From Cohnella herbarum (lineage in GTDB: Bacteria > Bacillota > Bacilli > Paenibacillales > Paenibacillaceae): a stretch of DNA of 64,000 nucleotides. The stretch spans positions 7,923,001 through 7,987,000 of the forward strand of contig NZ_CP051680.1 in NCBI RefSeq assembly GCF_012849095.1. Reading direction: 5' to 3'. The notes beneath the pieces were generated by a model. It had not been told where the DNA came from. It ran no database searches and saw nothing but the letters and a program-made list of their open reading frames with translations. How positions within the stretch are numbered: the stretch's first letter is position 1; each line of letters begins with the position of its first letter. Of this stretch, positions 63,289 to 64,000 are shown in pieces. A program made the position numbers and the translations under genes.

Positions 63289-64000
63289 ATGGATGATCAG
63301 AACAAAAAACCGGAAGAGCAAGGATTCACATATGAGCCTGAAAAAAGAGACGATCCCTACGCGGATGTCCGGAGAGAGTCGGAGCCGTATACGTTCGGAC
63401 CTTTCGGGACTACTCCTTCTTACGGAGCGAGCGAGCAACCGAATTCCGAACAATCCAGAACGTTGGACGTTACCCCGACTTCTTCGAAGGAGTATCGCCC
63501 CTTCACCGTATCCGGGGGGCCGGCGCGAAATGATTGGGGTGCCAAACCTCCGCGAAGAACTTCGTTCAGGGCGATGTTCGCCTCGTTCCTTGTAGGGGTA
63601 GTAGTGGTCGGAGGATTAATGTTCACCGCCGATCGGCAAAATTGGTTTTCCGACCAAGCGTTCGGGGGTTCGTCGCAAGTACAGGAAACGACGGCGAAGA
63701 CGGTTAATAATCCGGTAAGCAATACGGAAGACGCAGTCCGCCCGAACAATATCGCCAAAATTTTCGAGCAATCTTCCCCGGCAGTCGTTAAGATCGAGAC
63801 GTATGCGGCGGAGCAACAAGGCGGCGGACTGCTGGAAGACGATTTCTTCCGTCAATTTTTCGGTGACGATTTCGGAGGCGGGGACACCGGCGGAAAAGGC
63901 GAATTGCAGCCGAGCGGGATGGGATCCGGGTTTATTTTCGACTCGACGGGATATATCTTGACCAACCAACACGTGGTAGGCGGCGCCAGCGAAATTAAAG
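63289..64000 (+). CDS. HtrA/DegP-type membrane-anchored serine protease, cut by the window end
   Basis: The N-terminal 237 residues of an HtrA-like protease. A long acidic cytoplasmic region (residues about 1-95) precedes one membrane segment (MFASFLVGVVVVGGLMF), then an extracellular linker and the start of a trypsin-like domain (SSPAVVKIETYA, GSGFIFDSTGYILTNQHVVG) with the catalytic His in TNQHVV. The catalytic Asp, Ser and PDZ domain are beyond the window. ATG 63289 is better spaced from AGGAGG than 63283. Confidence 0.88.
   Translation, partial: MDDQNKKPEEQGFTYEPEKRDDPYADVRRESEPYTFGPFGTTPSYGASEQPNSEQSRTLDVTPTSSKEYRPFTVSGGPARNDWGAKPPRRTSFRAMFASFLVGVVVVGGLMFTADRQNWFSDQAFGGSSQVQETTAKTVNNPVSNTEDAVRPNNIAKIFEQSSPAVVKIETYAAEQQGGGLLEDDFFRQFFGDDFGGGDTGGKGELQPSGMGSGFIFDSTGYILTNQHVVGGASEIK

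Overview
The window reads as a chromosomal segment of a spore-forming Firmicute, most likely a Paenibacillaceae member (Paenibacillus/Cohnella type). The evidence is a gamma-type spore protein, YtxC next to a T-box-controlled thrS, an S-box-controlled methionine operon, the futalosine menaquinone gene mqnC, a LiaFSR system, AGGAGG-type ribosome binding sites with many GTG/TTG starts, and a moderately GC-rich host background. Species is not claimed.

Layout. 1-4.1 kb: housekeeping genes (cobalamin adenosyltransferase, RluA-type pseudouridine synthase, ArsC/Spx-like protein, aminotransferase, 5'-3' exonuclease). 4.2-5.0 kb: a decayed IS3-type insertion sequence whose right end contains a promoter-like sequence. 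5.1-15.4 kb: a single-strand cluster for organosulfur (sulfonate/sulfone/aryl-sulfur type) uptake and oxidation. It holds an ABC importer, a DszC-like flavoprotein, two NtaA/SnaA/DszA-type monooxygenases, an HpaB-type hydroxylase, SsuD and an unexpected adenosine deaminase-family gene. 15.4-19.2 kb: AraC regulator divergent from a Gfo/Idh/MocA dehydrogenase and uxaC (uronate use). 19.3-20.9 kb: Rpn-family nuclease and two small genes.

21.1-42.3 kb: an AT-richer integrated element. It carries an integrase at the left edge, a repressor divergent from small XRE regulators, an excisionase-like HTH, a DnaD/Lin1244-like replication protein, a G39P-like helicase loader and two ArpU-like regulators. 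I see no terminase, portal, capsid, tail or lysis genes, so it looks like a phage satellite or stripped prophage. Its right half is cargo: three secreted paralogues sharing one C-terminal domain, a membrane protein with an outside domain, a PD-(D/E)XK-nuclease two-gene module that may be antiviral, and a class III cyclase-like protein. A 650-bp non-coding stretch next to the integrase holds a run of unrelated perfect palindromes, the oddest non-coding structure here.

42.5-64 kb: host genes again: an HRDC-like protein, heparinase II/III-like protein, corA behind a structured leader, S-box metA-metI-patB, mqnC, ytxC, T-box thrS, an ECF-like sigma factor, a gamma-SASP, a soluble chemotaxis-type receptor, amt, liaFSR, a YugN-like gene, a MITE-like repeat, and the start of an HtrA-type protease cut by the window end.

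All family assignments are from reading sequence motifs by eye; no database search was run.
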